Source: Modestobacter sp. VKM Ac-2982 | GTDB lineage: Bacteria > Actinomycetota > Actinomycetes > Mycobacteriales > Geodermatophilaceae | Direction of reading: 5' to 3' | DNA length: 64,000 bases | NCBI RefSeq assembly: GCF_026967935.1 | Contig: NZ_JAPVBL010000005.1 | Location: 320,994 to 384,993, forward strand | Shown here: piece by piece, positions 62,296 to 64,000 of the stretch | How the letters are laid out: every line of letters begins with the position of its first letter | Numbering within the stretch: the stretch's first letter is position 1 | Position numbers and translations under genes: made by a program | Notes under the pieces: model-generated | What the model was told of the DNA's origin: nothing | Database searches by the model: none | Seen by the model: only the letters and a program-made list of their open reading frames with translations

Positions 62296-62658
62296 TCAGG
62301 TCGGCGGCCGGTGCCCGTCGTCGGACTCGCGACCGGCCTCCTGGAACAGCCGGGCCGCCGGCCGGGGCCGGGACGGGGCGCTGCCGGAGTGGAACCCGGC
62401 GCGCTTGTGGGTGCCGTCGCAGAAGGGCTTGATCCCGGACTTCCCGCAGCGGCACAGCGCCACCGTCTTGCGGCCCGGGTCGATCTCCTGGCCGTCGGTG
62501 TCGACCAGCTGGAAGTTCCCGCGCACGATCAGCGGCCCGTCCCGGTACGGCGTGATCGTCGCCGTCGGCTCGTCGGCCGGGGGCTCGTCACGCACCCGGG
62601 CGTCGGTCACGTCGGCAGGGTCGTCGGGCACGGCGGCCGGGGTCTGGTCGGTGGGCAC
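62296..62658 (-). CDS. CDGSH iron-sulfur domain protein
   Basis: 120 residues. The 2Fe-2S ligands are three Cys and one His in CRCGKSGIKPFCDGTHKRAG, the mitoNEET-type motif. A charged N-terminal tail and a strand-rich start (TATITPYRDGPLIVRGNFQLV) precede it. Cytosolic electron or cluster carrier. GTG start was chosen because the upstream frame is low-complexity; the ribosome binding site is weak. It lies between glnE and the propeller gene; by family it may work with the diiron-type enzyme nearby. Confidence 0.85.
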   Translation of the reverse strand: MPTDQTPAAVPDDPADVTDARVRDEPPADEPTATITPYRDGPLIVRGNFQLVDTDGQEIDPGRKTVALCRCGKSGIKPFCDGTHKRAGFHSGSAPSRPRPAARLFQEAGRESDDGHRPPT

Positions 62659-62725
62659 CGCTCCAGGGTGCCCGGGACCGGCCGTGCCCAACCGACCGCC
62701 CACCCGCCACCTCGCCGAGGCCGGC

Positions 62726-64000
62726 TCAGCCCTCGTCGGTGTGGCCGTAGAAGACGCGCTCCACGACCGTGCGCGCGTGCCGGGTGACCCGCCGGTACTC
62801 GTCGAGGAACTGCCCGGCGTCGGTCTCCGGCCCGTACCCGCACGCCCGCGCCACGCCGCTCAGCTCGAGCCCCTGCCGGGGCAGCTGGTCACCCGGCCGA
62901 CCGCGGACCAGGAAGACGGCGTTGCGCGCCCGGCTGGCCAGCTCCCACGCCGACCGCAGCGCGTCTCGCTGCTCGGCGTCCAGCAGACCGGCCTCCGCCA
63001 GGGCCTCCAGGGCCGACACCGTGCCGGTGACCCGGAGCCCCGGGTGCGTCGCGGCGTGCTGCAGCTGGAGCAGTTGCGCGGTCCACTCCACGTCGGCCAG
63101 CCCGCCCCGGCCGAGCTTGGTGTGCGTGGCCGGGTCGGCACCGCGGGGCAGCCGCTCGCTGTCCACCCGGGCCTTGATCCGGCGGATCTCGGCCACCTGC
63201 TCGGCCGACAGCCCCTCGGCCGGGTACCGCAGCGGGTCGATCAGGGCGACGAACTCCCGGCCCAGCGCCTCGTCGCCGGCCACCGGCTCGGCGCGCAGCA
63301 GCGCCTGCACCTCCCAGGTGGAGACCCAGCGCTCGTAGTACTCGGCGAACGCGCTCAGGCTCCGCGACATCGCCCCCTGGCGGCCCTCGGGACGGAGGTT
63401 GGCGTCGACCTCGAAGGCCGGGTCGGGTGCGGGTTCGCTGAGCAGCCGGCGCAGGGCGTGCGCGATGGCGGTGGCCGCCGACGTGGCCCGGCTCTCGTCC
63501 GCACCCGGACGCAGGCGGTGCACGAACAGGACGTCGGCGTCCGAGCCGTAGCCCAGCTCGGCGCCGCCCAGCCGGCCCATGCCGATCACCGCGACGTCGA
63601 CCGGGACGTCCTCGACCGCCAGCCCGGTCTCGACGGCCCAGCTGCGCACCGCGGCGTCCAGCCCGGCGCGCAGGGTGGCCACCGCGACGTCGTACAGCGC
63701 CTGGCCGACCCGGAGCACCTCCAGCCGGCCGAGCAGGTCGGCGCAGGCGATCCGCAGCAGCTCCTGGCGGCGCAGGGACCGGAGCACCTGCACCCCGGCG
63801 CTCGGGCTGTCGGCCCGGGCCACCGCCTGCCGCCACGCCGAGGTCAGCGTCTCGGCGCTGCGGGGCTCCAGCTGGGCGTCGTCGGCCAGGATGCGCATCG
63901 CCTCCGGCGTGCGGGTCAGCAGGCCGGCGACGTACTGGCTGGAGCCCAGCAGCACGGCCAGCCGCTCGGCGGCCTGCCCCTCGTCCCGCAGCAGCCGCAG
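62726..64000 (-). CDS. glnE: Glutamine synthetase adenylyltransferase/deadenylase (C-terminal part)
   Basis: The frame is open to the window edge; about 424 residues of a protein near 1000 are visible, so the N-terminal deadenylase half is missing. The visible part holds the C-terminal adenylyltransferase domain: VAVIGMGRLGGAELGYGSDADVLFVH with the G-S-D-A-D nucleotidyltransferase site, then FEVDANLRPEGRQGAMSRSL and TKLGRGGLADVEWTAQLLQL. It adds AMP to Tyr405 of GlnA when nitrogen is plentiful. Same relation to glnA as in mycobacteria, with several genes inserted between. Confidence 0.95.
   Translation of the reverse strand: MRLLRDEGQAAERLAVLLGSSQYVAGLLTRTPEAMRILADDAQLEPRSAETLTSAWRQAVARADSPSAGVQVLRSLRRQELLRIACADLLGRLEVLRVGQALYDVAVATLRAGLDAAVRSWAVETGLAVEDVPVDVAVIGMGRLGGAELGYGSDADVLFVHRLRPGADESRATSAATAIAHALRRLLSEPAPDPAFEVDANLRPEGRQGAMSRSLSAFAEYYERWVSTWEVQALLRAEPVAGDEALGREFVALIDPLRYPAEGLSAEQVAEIRRIKARVDSERLPRGADPATHTKLGRGGLADVEWTAQLLQLQHAATHPGLRVTGTVSALEALAEAGLLDAEQRDALRSAWELASRARNAVFLVRGRPGDQLPRQGLELSGVARACGYGPETDAGQFLDEYRRVTRHARTVVERVFYGHTDEG

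Noticed and set aside
1-64000. tRNA or rRNA genes
   Set aside because: I looked for T-loop-like GTTCGAAT/C and cloverleaf ends in the intergenic regions and saw none; a covariance scan would be decisive.

Overview
The window is very GC-rich chromosomal DNA from a high-GC actinobacterium. Supporting marks are the QcrCAB-CtaCEF respiratory supercomplex genes, a PimB-type phosphatidylinositol mannoside mannosyltransferase, F420-type oxidoreductases, a GlnR-like operator before glnA, and many genes that seem to be transcribed from their own start codon. A free-living, motile-lineage soil actinobacterium of the Geodermatophilaceae type fits best, but that placement is inference. The gene order follows, with insertions, the Mycobacterium tuberculosis stretch from about Rv2184c to Rv2221c (recalled from memory), so most of the window is an old conserved housekeeping block, not an island. 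I see no tRNA, rRNA, transposase, integrase or CRISPR array.

Layout. 1-4.2 kb: the end of a LOR/SDH-type ornithine cyclodeaminase-like gene, then a tightly overlapping minus-strand operon (SRPBCC protein, ArsA-like ATPase, small CxxCPxC protein, ROK glucokinase). 4.3-10.5 kb: acyl-CoA ligase, PimB mannosyltransferase, M48 protease behind a tiny leaderless upstream ORF, and an NlpC/P60 wall hydrolase behind a probable c-di-AMP riboswitch. 10.5-14.5 kb: exonuclease/UvrC-like fusion, Lrp-type RAM-domain protein, trpD and a stand-alone receiver. 14.6-21.2 kb: ctaE-qcrC-qcrA-qcrB, a roughly 0.8 kb repeat-rich gap, then ctaC-ctaF on the other strand. 21.5-32 kb: small membrane proteins, asnB, an ErpA/HesB Fe-S carrier, DUF3043, aldo/keto reductase, a holin-DUF3618-BrkB envelope operon, and divergent gcvT and leucyl aminopeptidase.

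32-54.5 kb: the lipoate block (lpdA, sucB with two lipoyl domains, lipB, lipA) interrupted by a Ser/Thr kinase, an FAD oxidoreductase, leuS and a polyol-phosphate polymer pair; then DUF4191, a regulator, an RDD protein and glnA. 54.6-64 kb: a GAF-EAL phosphodiesterase, an Asp-nucleophile alpha/beta hydrolase, a secreted protein with two AMIN-like repeats, a cytosolic GAF chemoreceptor, a diiron-type redox enzyme, a secreted propeller protein, a CDGSH Fe-S protein and the 3' part of glnE. Functional links are strong: lipA/lipB make the cofactor carried by SucB and recycled by Lpd (GcvT acts in the lipoyl-dependent glycine cleavage system), glnE controls glnA, and ctaC/E/F with qcrCAB form one respiratory chain.

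The most interesting signals are regulatory. leuS is preceded by a leaderless 11-residue leader peptide with three consecutive Leu codons, a 9-bp stem and a U-tailed terminator. About twenty genes share a TANNNT box 6-8 bases before the start codon. A nested hairpin closed by a 9-bp stem sits in the leader of the AMIN-repeat gene. The two lipoyl domains of sucB share 170 identical bases. I found no convincing new multi-gene system.
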